Of a stretch of 64,000 bases of DNA, positions 1 through 10,578 are shown one piece after another. Within the stretch, counting starts at the first letter, position 1, and every line of letters begins with the position of its first letter. The notes under the pieces are model-generated. The model made no database searches. It was given only the letters and a program-made list of their open reading frames with translations, and was not told the DNA's origin. The DNA is from JAIQFL01 sp035295745 (GTDB taxonomy: Bacteria > Acidobacteriota > Terriglobia > Bryobacterales > Bryobacteraceae). The DNA lies in contig DATGIL010000065.1 of NCBI GenBank assembly GCA_035295745.1, positions 1 through 64,000 on the forward strand. The letters run 5' to 3'. The translations under genes and the position numbers were made by a program.

Positions 1-15
1 CTCGTAGTCGTCCAT
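1..15 (-). CDS. 5' end of an unidentified protein (partial)
   Basis: Only the first five codons lie in the window, reading MDDYE from an ATG at 15..13. The start is convincing because the minus strand carries AAAGGAGA (complement of 25-32) nine bases upstream of the ATG, which is one of the best Shine-Dalgarno sites in the window. The gene points away from everything else here, so it is divergent from the 273-845 gene. Nothing can be said about its function. Confidence 0.55.
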
Positions 16-101
16 CGTGTGAAATCTCCTTTCGTGCGCTTGGCGGCTCACGTTTGGAGTTTCCACGATGGACTCCCGGATTTGTCAAACTTCTACTGCC
101 T

Positions 102-149
102 CCCCGGCAAAGCCGGGGGAACTCCCTTGTTGAATTAGGAAGTTCCCCT
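102..149. other. Two overlapping inverted repeats in a divergent intergenic region
   Basis: CCCCGGC (102-108) pairs perfectly with GCCGGGG (112-118) around an AAA loop. GGGGAACT (116-123) pairs perfectly with AGTTCCCC (142-149). The two stems share bases 116-118, so they cannot form together. There is no U-tract, so a simple terminator is unlikely. A protein-binding site or a mutually exclusive leader structure is possible, but that is inference. Confidence 0.4.
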
Positions 150-272
150 TCATGCAAGACGACTTTACTAGCCAATCGGAAGGAGCCGGACTACGGTATC
201 ATCAGGCTTTCCCATCCTCAATAGAGGGTTGACGTGTGGCATCCACGGCTGTTTCTATTCGGGTAACCTGGT

Positions 273-845
273 TTGAGTAAGAGTCATGAAGGTCGCAGCT
301 GTTACTTTGGTCGCATCGTTATCGCTGCTCTGTCAGAGTCGCCCCGCTCTAGTCGCGCGTTCCGCTACCAGGACCATCTGGGTGTCGCCATCGAAAAGTC
401 AGGCCACCGCTGTCTTTATTTGCCCAACAACAGGCTTTCGCCGGGGCAGCGCGTGCAGTTCGTAACCGCCCTCCCTCCTCAGACCGCGGGGGAGGCGGAA
501 ATCCTCGGGACAGCGGCCGAAACGTGCAAGGACGCTCCACCCGACCGATCCGGTATCACCAGCTATGAATTCAAAGTAACCAAAGGAGTCCTGGCCACCG
601 CGACTCTGGCGTTCGTCATCGCGAACTCTGACAGGCAGCCAAAACAAGAGCGAGAGGGCGTGTCCGCCGATCTGGATGGTGATGGCAAGCCAGTGTACTT
701 CCGCGCCTGCGCCAGTTCGGAAGGCATCCACTTGACCATCTGGAAGGGCAAGCCTCTCCGGGGTGAGCGCCGATTCCACTATTACTATTACTTGGGATAC
801 GACCTGGAGCCAGATTGTACCAATGGCGACACGCGGCCCGATTAG
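273..845 (+). CDS. Hypothetical, probably secreted protein; 5' end possibly frameshifted
   Basis: The 190-codon frame opens with TTG at 273 and has no obvious signal peptide. Another frame starts at ATG 286 and reads MKVAAVTLVASLSLLCQSRP, which looks like an export signal, but it stops after 59 codons. The natural protein may therefore begin at 286 and join the 273 frame through a one-base shift near 345-370. The body contains several cysteines and an alternating hydrophobic pattern suggesting beta structure, and ends with a tyrosine-rich run (HYYYYLGYD). No family was recognised. It could be an intact cytoplasmic protein with a TTG start, a sequencing error, or a recent pseudogene. Confidence 0.5.
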   Translation: MSKSHEGRSCYFGRIVIAALSESPRSSRAFRYQDHLGVAIEKSGHRCLYLPNNRLSPGQRVQFVTALPPQTAGEAEILGTAAETCKDAPPDRSGITSYEFKVTKGVLATATLAFVIANSDRQPKQEREGVSADLDGDGKPVYFRACASSEGIHLTIWKGKPLRGERRFHYYYYLGYDLEPDCTNGDTRPD

Positions 846-977
846 CATGACGACCTCACAGAGATAGCGGCACACGAACGTGCCGCCTGCGATTTCCGGC
901 CCGCGGAATCTCACGGCGGCATCCGGGCCCCGGTCACGGCGTACGACCTCGAACCGCTTCCGGATATGCTGGCGGAT

Positions 978-2597
<1,620 letters not shown>

Positions 2598-2964
2598 GCG
2601 ATTTTTCTCGAATGGGGTGAATCGGGCTCAGACAACGTGGGAGGGCCGACTAAGCTATTATACCTTGTCGACAGGCTTGCTCATGCGCCAAGTTGGCCGC
2701 CTGCCGACGGGAAGGGAGCGTGAGCAGATCTAATTGCTCTTGGAAATGGGTCGTTCAGACGACGGAGCGCTGGAGGTCGCCTCCAGTGCCGCCTTGCATC
2801 GGAACTGCCCCACGACAACGCTCGCCCACACGACTTGGGTAGTTATCCTAAAGATGCGTTGACTGCAACTTGGAATATTCCCTCCTGGGGCACGGGCACT
2901 ACCCGACACACGGCACAACCAACTTGCCGAACGCTCACGTTTCAGTGTAGAGTCTAGAAAATCT
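2598..2964. other. Divergent intergenic region with one hairpin
   Basis: 367 bases separate the ABC-F gene (minus) and the DUF6644-like gene (plus), so promoters for both should lie here, although no convincing -35/-10 pair was found by eye. CTGGAGG (2770-2776) and CCTCCAG (2780-2786) form a perfect stem around TCG. The stem extends to about ten pairs (2767-2789) if one G-T pair is allowed. No U-run follows it. No gene was recognised. Confidence 0.4.
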
Positions 2965-3459
2965 GTGGTACCTCCCGCGACGTCTCTCTTCGACTGGTGC
3001 CAATGGCTGCAAAACACGCGGCTGGCAACGACCATCAACGAATCGATTTGGCTTTTTCCCTTGATCGAAGGCAGTCACATTCTGGCCCTTCCGATTTCGG
3101 TCGGCATGATCGTCATGTTCGATCTGCGGTTGCTGGGATTTGCGACAGGCTCCAAAGTCACCAACGAATTTCTGCGCTGGTCCAGGTTCGGCTTTGCCGT
3201 CATGTTAATCACCGGCGTTTTCCTGTTCATCACACAGGCCGGAAAAGCCTATGGGAATCCGTTCTTCCGCACGAAACTGTTATTCCTGCTGGTACTGGCA
3301 ATCAATGCCGCGGTCTATCAGTTGATCTTTTATCCGAAGACGGCGCAGTGGGATTTGGCCGGCAAGACTCCCGCGGGGGCAAGGTTCTGCGCCGGCTTGT
3401 CGCTCATTATCTGGATCGGCGTGATCGTTTGCGGCCGCACCATGGCTTACGAATTTTAA
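2965..3459 (+). CDS. Small integral membrane protein, DUF6644-like (copy 1)
   Basis: This 164-aa protein has about four hydrophobic segments. It opens with residues resembling the next gene's product and ends in a motif close to its paralogue's C-terminus (GRTMAYEF here, GRAIAFIP there), so the two are tandem duplicates. Both contain a MFDLRLLGF / ILDLRLAGF element after the second hydrophobic segment. The start is a GTG without a clear ribosome site and is uncertain. It lies six bases upstream of the next gene, and the two probably share a transcript with the DUF6152-like and propeller genes downstream. Function is unknown. The DUF6644 name is from memory of the family pattern. Confidence 0.75.
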   Translation: MVPPATSLFDWCQWLQNTRLATTINESIWLFPLIEGSHILALPISVGMIVMFDLRLLGFATGSKVTNEFLRWSRFGFAVMLITGVFLFITQAGKAYGNPFFRTKLLFLLVLAINAAVYQLIFYPKTAQWDLAGKTPAGARFCAGLSLIIWIGVIVCGRTMAYEF

Positions 3460-3465
3460 CGCGTC

Positions 3466-3939
3466 ATGCTCACACTTTTTCGCTGGTGCTCGACTTGGGC
3501 TCCGATTGTCTTCATCCGCGACAGCAGGTTTGGGATGCCCGCCGTCCAGTCGGTTCACCTGACAGGACTCACGGTTTTCCTGGCGACGATGGTGATCCTC
3601 GATTTGCGGCTGGCCGGTTTTGGAAATCGGGAGTCGTCTCTCTCCGGTCTCGCGCGGCAGCTCAAGCCCTGGAGGACTGGAGGAGTGACGCTGGTGATTC
3701 TCTCCGGCCTGCTCATCTTCCTGGCGACGCCGGATAAGTACCTGGGCAGTCACCCTTTTCAGAGCAAGATGGCACTTCTGTGTTGCGCGATTCTGTTTCA
3801 TTTCGTTGTATTGCGGCGGTTTATCGCGTCCGAACCGGTCTCTCGCCCGCGAAGGATCAATGTGATGGTTGCCTGCCTGTCACTGACTCTCTGGTTCAGT
3901 GTGGGCTGGGCGGGGCGCGCTATTGCTTTTATTCCATAA
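3466..3939 (+). CDS. Small integral membrane protein, DUF6644-like (copy 2)
   Basis: This 157-aa protein has four predicted membrane segments and is a tandem paralogue of the preceding gene. The shared landmarks are an early hydrophobic helix ending in ILDLRLAGF, a second in the GGVTLVILSGLLIFL region, and a small-residue C-terminus (AGRAIAFIP). Membrane proteins of this type often occur in pairs beside DUF6152 proteins in acidobacteria (recollection, not verified). The polarity and spacing suggest one transcript from 2965 to 6298. Confidence 0.75.
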   Translation: MLTLFRWCSTWAPIVFIRDSRFGMPAVQSVHLTGLTVFLATMVILDLRLAGFGNRESSLSGLARQLKPWRTGGVTLVILSGLLIFLATPDKYLGSHPFQSKMALLCCAILFHFVVLRRFIASEPVSRPRRINVMVACLSLTLWFSVGWAGRAIAFIP

Positions 3940-3972
3940 AACATGTAATGTTTAGTCCAAAGGAGGGTCCCC

Positions 3973-4365
3973 TTGATTCCCAGGATGAACGTTTTGCTCG
4001 CCCTCGCTTTCGCGATGTTTGCCACTGAAGGCGTGGCCCATCACAACATGACCGCGACGTTCGATTTCAACGATCGTGTCAGCTTGACCGGTACGTTGAC
4101 AAAAGTCGATTGGCGCAATCCCCACACATACATGACGGTGGAAGTAAAGGGCGCGAACGGCGCCGTCGAGACGTGGCTGATCGAGGGCCCGGCTCCCAGC
4201 TTCTTCCGCATCCGCGACTTCGGCAAGGCCGACTTCGAAGGCAGTATCGGAAAGACCGTAAAGGTGGAACTCAGCCGCGCGCGGGACAAATCCCGTTCGG
4301 GTCTTATCCGAACCTTTGAGTTGCCTACGGGCAAAGTCATATCAGCATGTCCCCAAAACTGTTGA
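3973..4365 (+). CDS. Secreted DUF6152-like protein
   Basis: This 130-aa protein begins with a signal peptide (hydrophobic stretch NVLLALAFAMFA ending near GVAHH) and continues as a small beta-rich domain with the pattern VSLTGTLTKVDWRNPHTYM. This matches the DUF6152 family as I know it. The TTG at 3973 is chosen over the ATG at 3985 because AGGAGGG at 3961-3967 sits five bases before the TTG but 17 before the ATG. The histidine-rich mature N-terminus (AHHNM) and the WRNPH motif could bind metal, which is speculative. It follows the DUF6644-like pair by 33 bases. Confidence 0.8.
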   Translation: MIPRMNVLLALAFAMFATEGVAHHNMTATFDFNDRVSLTGTLTKVDWRNPHTYMTVEVKGANGAVETWLIEGPAPSFFRIRDFGKADFEGSIGKTVKVELSRARDKSRSGLIRTFELPTGKVISACPQNC

Positions 4366-4390
4366 GCTGAGCCTGTATAGAGGTTGTTTT

Positions 4391-6298
4391 ATGAAGAATT
4401 CCGGCTGGGTTGCGAGCCTGTTCGCAGCCGCTGTGTGTCTTGCTCAAGGTCCGGTTCCCGCTGGCAATGAGGCGAAGCCGGCCGACGAGAAAGCCAAGGC
4501 TGTCTCTGAAGCCAAGGCCAAACAGAATGCGAGAAGGTTCGAGAACAGCGCGACGATCATCACGTTCGTCGACCGCTACGGCAAACTGACCGGCAGGCTC
4601 GGCGAGAGAGCGCTCTATGACCAGACTGCCCTTTCTCCGGACGGCAAGCGCATTGCGGTGATTAAGGAAGATTTGCCGAACGAGAGTGCGGATCTGTTTA
4701 TTCTCGACGTCGAGACGGGAGCATCCACCCGGCTCACCACCAGCGCCAAGACGGAGTTTGTGATGGGGCCGGTGTGGTCGCCCGACAGTAAGCGGATCGC
4801 CTACACGACCATTCGTAGCGGCCAGGAGGGGATCTATCTTCGCGCCGCAAACGGCGAGGGACCAGAAGAACAGGTGTACAAGAACCCCGGCGCGTTCCTG
4901 AATCTCTCGGATTGGTCAGCCGATGGCCGGTTCCTGGCCTTTGCGAAGTCTGACCTTAAGGGAGGAAACCTGTACACCCTGCCGCTCAGCGGCACTGAGC
5001 ACAACCCGGCTGAAGTCGTCCACAGTGAACTGCGGATGTTCGAGCCGCGATTCTCTCCGGATGGCCGCTACCTGTCTTACATTGTCCTCGATCAGGCCAA
5101 CAAAGCCGAGGTGTTTGTACGGCCTGTCGATTCGGCGGCGGGCGGGGGTCCTTGGCAGATTTCGGACGGCGCCTCCAGCCCGGCATTCTGGCGGCGCGAT
5201 GGCAAAGCGCTGTTCTACGTGGCGCGTGACCAATCGGTGATGTCGTCGGAGGTGAGTACGTCTCCGGCATTCACGTTTAAGAAGCCGGAGGTGTTGTACC
5301 GCCAGCAGAGCGCCGTGCCCGATAATATCGCGTATATCAGCGCGGATGGCGATCGGTTTGTCGTGCTTCCGCGACCGAGGGGGCCTCAGCTTCAACAGAT
5401 CACCATTTTCAACCGGGAAGGACAGATGGTGAAGAAGGTGGGCGAACCGGCCCGGTATTCGCCGCCCGCGTTTTCCCCCGACGCCACACGCTTGCTGGTG
5501 ACGAAGATGGATCTCAAGACCAGCCAGCAGGACCTCTGGACCATAGATATCGCCACCGGCAAGAGCACGCAAATCACGAAAGATACCTTTCCAAGAATCT
5601 CTGCGATCTGGTCACGCGACGGACGCCACGTCCTGTATTCCTCCATGCGAAATGGGGATTTCGGCATTTATCGGATACCGTCGGATGGTACTGGCAGCGA
5701 GGAATTCCTGTTCCAATATACGCCAGGAGCGGGTTTGGTCCTCAGCGACGTATCCCCGGACGGAAAGTCGCTGATCTGTGAATCCGGCGGCGTGATTCTG
5801 ACCGTGCCGCTGACGGGCAGCGATGCCAAGGCCCGAACGGCCATCGAGACGTTGCGCGAAGAGTTCGACGACAGCACGGGCAGGGTCTCACCCGACGGCC
5901 GGTTTCTGCTATTCCGCTCAGACGAGAAGCAAGCCGAACGGTTCGAGGTGTACGTGCGGCCGTTCGATCCGTCCACGGGAAAGGCGGGTGAGCAGAAGTG
6001 GCAGATCTCGAAGGACGGCGCAGCGGCCATGCTGCACTGGCGAAACGACGGCAAGGAGGTCTTCTTCCGCGGGCTGGATCTGGACTCAAACGACCTTCGC
6101 GTGATGGCGGCGGAGGTCAGTACCAGTCCGGCGTTCCACACGGACGCGCCCAAGATGCTGTTCAAGCTGCCCGGCCCGCTGAGTGGAACCCTGGGCAGCG
6201 TCACGAGTGATGGTCAGCAATTCGTCTTCGCGATCAATGTACCGGCAGGCAAGCCGGATGCCAACACTCCGACCGCAGACAGCAGGCACCTTCCTTAG
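4391..6298 (+). CDS. Secreted PD40/TolB-type beta-propeller protein
   Basis: A 635-aa exported protein. The ATG at 4391 is preferred to upstream in-frame starts because it gives a clean signal peptide (MKNSGWVASLFAAAVCLAQG). After a charged linker, the chain holds repeated blades of the form LSPDGKRIA, WSPDSKRIAY, FSPDGRYLSY, WSRDGRHVLYSS and VSPDGRFLLF, about two sets of six. This is the PD40 signature of TolB and of prolyl oligopeptidase propellers. No C-terminal peptidase domain or catalytic serine motif was seen, so it is probably a binding or scaffold protein. It is the last gene of the run beginning at 2965. Confidence 0.85.
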   Translation: MKNSGWVASLFAAAVCLAQGPVPAGNEAKPADEKAKAVSEAKAKQNARRFENSATIITFVDRYGKLTGRLGERALYDQTALSPDGKRIAVIKEDLPNESADLFILDVETGASTRLTTSAKTEFVMGPVWSPDSKRIAYTTIRSGQEGIYLRAANGEGPEEQVYKNPGAFLNLSDWSADGRFLAFAKSDLKGGNLYTLPLSGTEHNPAEVVHSELRMFEPRFSPDGRYLSYIVLDQANKAEVFVRPVDSAAGGGPWQISDGASSPAFWRRDGKALFYVARDQSVMSSEVSTSPAFTFKKPEVLYRQQSAVPDNIAYISADGDRFVVLPRPRGPQLQQITIFNREGQMVKKVGEPARYSPPAFSPDATRLLVTKMDLKTSQQDLWTIDIATGKSTQITKDTFPRISAIWSRDGRHVLYSSMRNGDFGIYRIPSDGTGSEEFLFQYTPGAGLVLSDVSPDGKSLICESGGVILTVPLTGSDAKARTAIETLREEFDDSTGRVSPDGRFLLFRSDEKQAERFEVYVRPFDPSTGKAGEQKWQISKDGAAAMLHWRNDGKEVFFRGLDLDSNDLRVMAAEVSTSPAFHTDAPKMLFKLPGPLSGTLGSVTSDGQQFVFAINVPAGKPDANTPTADSRHLP

Positions 6299-6321
6299 TC
6301 AAAAGACGCCCCAAATGCCAT

Positions 6322-6350
6322 GGGTCGGCCTGCACCAAGGAGGCCGGCCC
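6322..6350 (+). terminator. Candidate hairpin terminator after the propeller gene
   Basis: GGGTCGGCCT (6322-6331) pairs with AGGCCGGCCC (6341-6350) with a single G-T type mismatch and a nine-base loop, 23 bases past the stop codon of the propeller gene. No U-tract follows, so intrinsic termination is doubtful. It could act as an mRNA 3'-end stabiliser. The rest of 6299-6664 (366 bases) shows no gene that I can support. Confidence 0.4.
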
Positions 6351-6664
6351 AGTGGAGCAAGGATAGAGTTGACATATAGCCGTACCGGTTCGCCCGAGGC
6401 AGCAGAAGCCCGGCGACGACGATCACCGTGAATCCCACCGTTTCCACAAATCCACCAATCAAGTGGGAGAGCTTTGGCTCCGCAACGCCCATCCCAACAA
6501 ACCTGACGTCTTTGGCCATAACTCAAGGGCGCTAATACCAGCATTCCAGTAGCACGAACGCCAAAAGCATTACGGCCGGCCAGCGCGGACAAGTTCCGAA
6601 CGGGCATCTCCCCGACCCCCAAACTGCCATTCAGGATGTTAACATCCGAATAGAACCCAACCTT

Positions 6665-7129
6665 ATGACCACGATTCAGAGTGTCCGCGATTTTCTCGGC
6701 CTAAGACGCCTGGCAGTCGTGGGAGTCTCACGCAACCCACGAGACTTTACGCGCAGCTTGTTCCGCGAACTGCGCCAGCGGGGATACGACGTCGTGCCCG
6801 TCAATCCCAACCTGCAGGAGGTCGACGGCCTTCCCTGCGTATCTAATGTTCAGGAGGCATCGCCTCCCGTCGAAGGCGCTCTGCTGCTCACTCATCCTTC
6901 GGCCACCAATCTGGTAGTACACGACTGCGCGGAGGCGGGCATCCACCACGTGTGGATGTACCGGGCCGCCGGCGAAGGCGCCGTGAGCGCCGCAGCCTCC
7001 GAATTCTGCCGGTCGAACGGCATCGACCTGGTGGAAGGCGAGTGTCCCTTCATGTTCTTCCAGGGCACCTCGTTCATCCACCGCGCGCACGGCTTCTGCC
7101 GCAAAATACTGGGGCGCTTCCCCAACTGA
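6665..7129 (+). CDS. CoA-binding domain protein, YccU type
   Basis: A 154-aa Rossmann-fold protein of the stand-alone CoA_binding_2 family. The nucleotide loop is LAVVGVSRNPRDF (about residues 16-28), followed by GYDVVPVNPN and, at the C-terminus, GIDLVEGECPFMFF, all in the usual family order. Its length is close to the normal 130-150 residues. These proteins bind CoA or dinucleotides, but their cellular role is poorly defined. It is transcribed alone, 61 bases upstream of the PadR gene. Confidence 0.88.
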   Translation: MTTIQSVRDFLGLRRLAVVGVSRNPRDFTRSLFRELRQRGYDVVPVNPNLQEVDGLPCVSNVQEASPPVEGALLLTHPSATNLVVHDCAEAGIHHVWMYRAAGEGAVSAAASEFCRSNGIDLVEGECPFMFFQGTSFIHRAHGFCRKILGRFPN

Positions 7130-7190
7130 ATTCGGCACCGAATCCGTTCCTGTTGACATCCGACCCGAGTTGGCCGGATACTGATGACGG

Positions 7191-7550
7191 ATGCCGACCC
7201 AAAAGCCCGACGACGATCGTATTGCCTTGATGCAGGGCACGCTCGACCTGCTCATCCTGCGCACTCTCATCTCCGGCAATTGTCACGGCCAGGGAATCGC
7301 CCGCGCCATACAACGCCAGTCCGAAGAGGTCTTTCTGGTAGACCACGGCTCCCTTTACCTCGCCTTGCAGCGTCTGGAAGAGAAGGGCTGGATTAGCGCC
7401 AGGTGGGGCGTATCGGAGAACAACCGCCGGGCACGCTTCTACTCGCTGACCGCCAAGGGCCGGGCCCAACTCGTGGAGAAGACCAGCCAATGGCGCCGCC
7501 TCGCGCGCGCTATCGGGATGATCCTCGGACCTGAGGAGCAGGAGGGCTGA
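7191..7550 (+). CDS. PadR-family transcriptional regulator
   Basis: A 119-aa winged-helix protein. The PadR core is plain: MQGTLDLLILRTL, GQGIARAI, then the recognition-helix and wing region LVDHGSLYLALQRLEEKGWI and the wing strand ARFYSLTAKGRAQL. This is the short PadR form found directly in front of ADOP permease genes in acidobacteria. The stop codon is two bases from the permease start, so the two are co-transcribed. It probably represses its own operon in response to an unknown ligand. Confidence 0.93.
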   Translation: MPTQKPDDDRIALMQGTLDLLILRTLISGNCHGQGIARAIQRQSEEVFLVDHGSLYLALQRLEEKGWISARWGVSENNRRARFYSLTAKGRAQLVEKTSQWRRLARAIGMILGPEEQEG

Positions 7551-7552
7551 TC

Positions 7553-10180
7553 ATGCGCTTCTGGAAACGCAAACGCCCTGCCTCCGATTTCCAGGACGAG
7601 ATCCGCTCGCATCTCGAGCTTGAGGCCGACGAATGGAAGAGTGATGGGCTGCCCGCAGGCGACGCACAGTCCGCCGCGCATAAGGCCTTCGGCAACGTCA
7701 CCGCAGCGCAAGAGCGCTTCTACGAACGCAGGCGCGTCACCTGGCTCGACCATCTTGCCCAAGACGTGCGCTACGGATTTCGCGGCATGCGGCAGGCGCC
7801 CGGCTTCACGCTAACGGTGGTCCTGACGCTGGCACTCGGGATGGGCGCCAACACGGCGATCTTCAGCCTCATTGACGCGGTGCTGCTGCGCTCGCTGCCG
7901 GTAAGGGAACCAGCCAGCCTCTACTTCCTCGCAAACGCCGGCGCACGCCAGGTCGGCGGCGCCCCTCCCTACCCATGTTTCGAGCTCTTCCGGGCGCAGG
8001 CCAAATCGTTCACGGGAATTGCCGCATACGCACCTAACGATTTTGGAATCCGCTTCAATGGCGTAATGGAGCAGGTGGATGGCGCGGTCGTCTCGGGCAA
8101 CTACTACAGCCTGCTCGGCATCGCACCCGCGGCCGGACGCCTGCTCGTGGAGGATGACGAGCGCCTCACACCCCCCAGTGCGGTGATCAGCTACGGATAC
8201 TGGCAGCGCCATTTCGGCGGAAGTCCCGACGCCGTCGGCAAGACCTTCGCGCTCGACGACAAGCAGTTCACTATTGTGGGAGTCACCGCCAAGAACTTTC
8301 CGGGCCTCACGCCTGGCCGGCACGACGACGTCACCATGCCGATCACGCTCGCCGGCGACCGCGTCCTGAGATCCCCAAACTCCTGGTGGTTCCGGGCCGT
8401 TGGACGCCTCGCTCCGGGTGTCGGGCCACAACAGGCGCGAGCCGAAATTGACCCCATCTTCCAGTCGTTCATCAACGACCACCCTGTATCTGCCGACGCC
8501 CGCCGCGACTATTTCCATCACATGGAACTCACTCCGGCGTCGCGCGGGCTCGACGATTTGCGCAGGCGCTTCTCGCGCCCGCTCTGGGCCCTGATGGCAG
8601 TGGTCGGTCTGGTGTTGCTCATTGGATGCGCCAACATCACCAACCTGCTGCTGGCTCGCTCCGCCAAACGCGCCAAGGAGTTCGCGGTCCGGGTGGCGAT
8701 GGGTGCCGGAAGAAGCCGTCTCTTTCGCCAGGTGCTGGTGGAGACCGGTCTGCTATTCGCGGCTGGAGCGGCCGCAGGACTCACCTTCGCATGGTGGGCG
8801 GCACGTGCCGTGGTTGCCTTCTTCGCTGGCGGCCAGCAGCCCATCCGGCTGGAGGTCGACTGGGACTGGCGCGTGATCGGATTCACTGCCGCACTCTGTT
8901 TGCTCGCGACAATCGTCTTCGGAGCGGCGCCCCTCTTGCGCGCCCTTCGTACCGACCCTCACGCGGCCATGAAAGATGGCGGACGACTCACAGCATCGCG
9001 ATCCCGCGCCGATCTCGGACAGTTGCTCGTGGCGTTCCAGGTGGCCCTCTCCACGATTCTGTTGGTGGGCGCCGCCCTGTTCCTCCGCACACTGGGCAAT
9101 CTCTACAGCGCTGGCGCCGCCTTCCATGCCGACCAGGTCGCGCTGATGCTGATCCACCTGCCCGACCCGACCTATCACGAGCAGGCCACTCGCATCGCTA
9201 TGTGGGACCGCATGCTGGCCGACGTCCGATCGCTGCCTGGCGTGCGCTCGGCGAGTCTGTCGCGCATGACACCGCTCGATGGCAGCAATCGCGGAGTGGG
9301 GTTTGCGGTTCCTGGCTACCAGCCACACTCCGATGACGATCGGGGAATCGCTCTCAACGCGGTAAGCGACGGCTATTTCAACACCATGGGATCGGCATTG
9401 TTGCGCGGGCGGGATCTGGCACCGACCGACCGCTCGGGGGCTCCCAACGTCGCCCTGATCAACCAGAGCGCCGCGTCGCACTTCTTTGCTGGACGTGATC
9501 CGATCGGAACAATTGTCACGTTGCGGGGCGATCAGCAGTACCAGATCGTCGGCGTGGTACAGGACGCGCGCCAGGCCGACCTGCGTAAGCAAGCGGTACC
9601 CTTCGCTTTTATCCCCATCCGGCAGCCAATCGACCAAGGCGCGTTCATGACTTTGAGCATCCGCACGTCGACCGATCCCCAGCAGATGACCGCCACCCTC
9701 CAGCGGCGAATCGGCGGGCTGGGGCCAGACATTCAAATTGTCCGCGCGGGGACGCTGGCGCGCCAGATCGATGAAAGTCTCCTGCAGGAGCGGCTGATTT
9801 CGACGCTCGCGGCAGCCTTCGGAGTTCTGGCATTGCTGCTTTCTGCAGTCGGATTGTACGGCGTGCTGTCGTTCTGGGTGGGCCGGCGAACCGCGGAGAT
9901 TGGCATTCGCATAACGCTGGGGGCGATTCCCGGACAGGTCGCCTGGAGGATCGTGCGTCAGACTTTGGTGCTGGTGGCCGTCGGGCTGGCGGCCGGAATT
10001 TCCGCTGCCCTGGCACTGGCCCAATTCGCCGAGAAACTTCTGTACGGCGTCACCCCGACCGACACACTTTCCCTGCTCGGTTCGGCCGCGCTGCTCACCG
10101 CAGTAGCCTGCGTCGCAAGCTTTGTGCCCGCGCGCCGGGCCAGCCGAATCGACCCCGTCGCCGCACTGCGCAGCGAATAG
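7553..10180 (+). CDS. ADOP-type ABC transporter permease (MacB/FtsX-like), 875 aa
   Basis: A large permease with a cytosolic N-terminal segment of about 75 residues (DFQDEIRSHLELEADE), then the ADOP signature DVRYGFRGMRQAPGF and the first membrane helix (LTLALGMGANTAIFSLIDAV). A MacB-like periplasmic domain follows, then a FtsX three-helix bundle (LLIGCANITNLLLARSAKR), a second periplasmic domain and a second FtsX bundle ending GLYGVLSFWVGRRTAEIGIR and RASRIDPVAALR. It is a duplicated orphan permease with no ATPase beside it. The substrate is unknown; MacB relatives move peptides or drugs. Coupled to the PadR gene. Confidence 0.92.
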   Translation: MRFWKRKRPASDFQDEIRSHLELEADEWKSDGLPAGDAQSAAHKAFGNVTAAQERFYERRRVTWLDHLAQDVRYGFRGMRQAPGFTLTVVLTLALGMGANTAIFSLIDAVLLRSLPVREPASLYFLANAGARQVGGAPPYPCFELFRAQAKSFTGIAAYAPNDFGIRFNGVMEQVDGAVVSGNYYSLLGIAPAAGRLLVEDDERLTPPSAVISYGYWQRHFGGSPDAVGKTFALDDKQFTIVGVTAKNFPGLTPGRHDDVTMPITLAGDRVLRSPNSWWFRAVGRLAPGVGPQQARAEIDPIFQSFINDHPVSADARRDYFHHMELTPASRGLDDLRRRFSRPLWALMAVVGLVLLIGCANITNLLLARSAKRAKEFAVRVAMGAGRSRLFRQVLVETGLLFAAGAAAGLTFAWWAARAVVAFFAGGQQPIRLEVDWDWRVIGFTAALCLLATIVFGAAPLLRALRTDPHAAMKDGGRLTASRSRADLGQLLVAFQVALSTILLVGAALFLRTLGNLYSAGAAFHADQVALMLIHLPDPTYHEQATRIAMWDRMLADVRSLPGVRSASLSRMTPLDGSNRGVGFAVPGYQPHSDDDRGIALNAVSDGYFNTMGSALLRGRDLAPTDRSGAPNVALINQSAASHFFAGRDPIGTIVTLRGDQQYQIVGVVQDARQADLRKQAVPFAFIPIRQPIDQGAFMTLSIRTSTDPQQMTATLQRRIGGLGPDIQIVRAGTLARQIDESLLQERLISTLAAAFGVLALLLSAVGLYGVLSFWVGRRTAEIGIRITLGAIPGQVAWRIVRQTLVLVAVGLAAGISAALALAQFAEKLLYGVTPTDTLSLLGSAALLTAVACVASFVPARRASRIDPVAALRSE

Positions 10181-10189
10181 GAAGCCGCG

Positions 10190-10429
10190 TCACGCCGCTG
10201 GCGGAAAGAACGGATCGTCGCCGGACATGGCCCGATCGCGGTCTTTTGTCAGTCTCAGCAAAGTCTGGACGCGGCGCTCGAGCGATGGATCCGCCTCGGT
10301 GGTTCGTTGCAGACGCGCCCGCGCTTGATGGACTCGTTCGTCGAGAGCCACCAGCTTTCGCAAGGACACCGGGTTTCTCACAACATGCATCGACATGTTA
10401 GTCCCACCGCAGGCGTAAATTCTCATCAA
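10190..10429 (-). CDS. Small hypothetical protein
   Basis: Up to 79 codons, convergent with the ADOP gene. The first in-frame ATG is at 10429, but later ATGs (reading MSMHVVRNPVSL) may be the true start. The predicted product is helical and charged (LVALDERVHQARARLQ, RVQTLLRLTKDRDRAM) without membrane segments or known motifs. The ribosome site is weak. It is kept because the helix pattern looks protein-like and no better gene occupies the stretch. Confidence 0.35.
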   Translation of the reverse strand: MMRIYACGGTNMSMHVVRNPVSLRKLVALDERVHQARARLQRTTEADPSLERRVQTLLRLTKDRDRAMSGDDPFFPPAA

Positions 10430-10578
10430 AATTAAGACAGCGGTGTCGCGAGCGCCGGCATCCGGCCGGTATCGAGTGCATCATGGGATAGGAGGCGCAG
10501 CAAATCGCTACCGGTCTGGCTCAAGAAAGCTCCGCGAAGAATGAGCGTGCATCGGTAGTCTGGGCGATCCTCAGGACC

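Noticed and set aside
153..233. A 26-codon ORF starting MQDDFTS
   Set aside because: Too short, without a ribosome site, and unlike any known small protein.
6295..6519. A 74-codon minus-strand ORF with one hydrophobic stretch
   Set aside because: It runs through the candidate terminator hairpin and has no ribosome site or known family.
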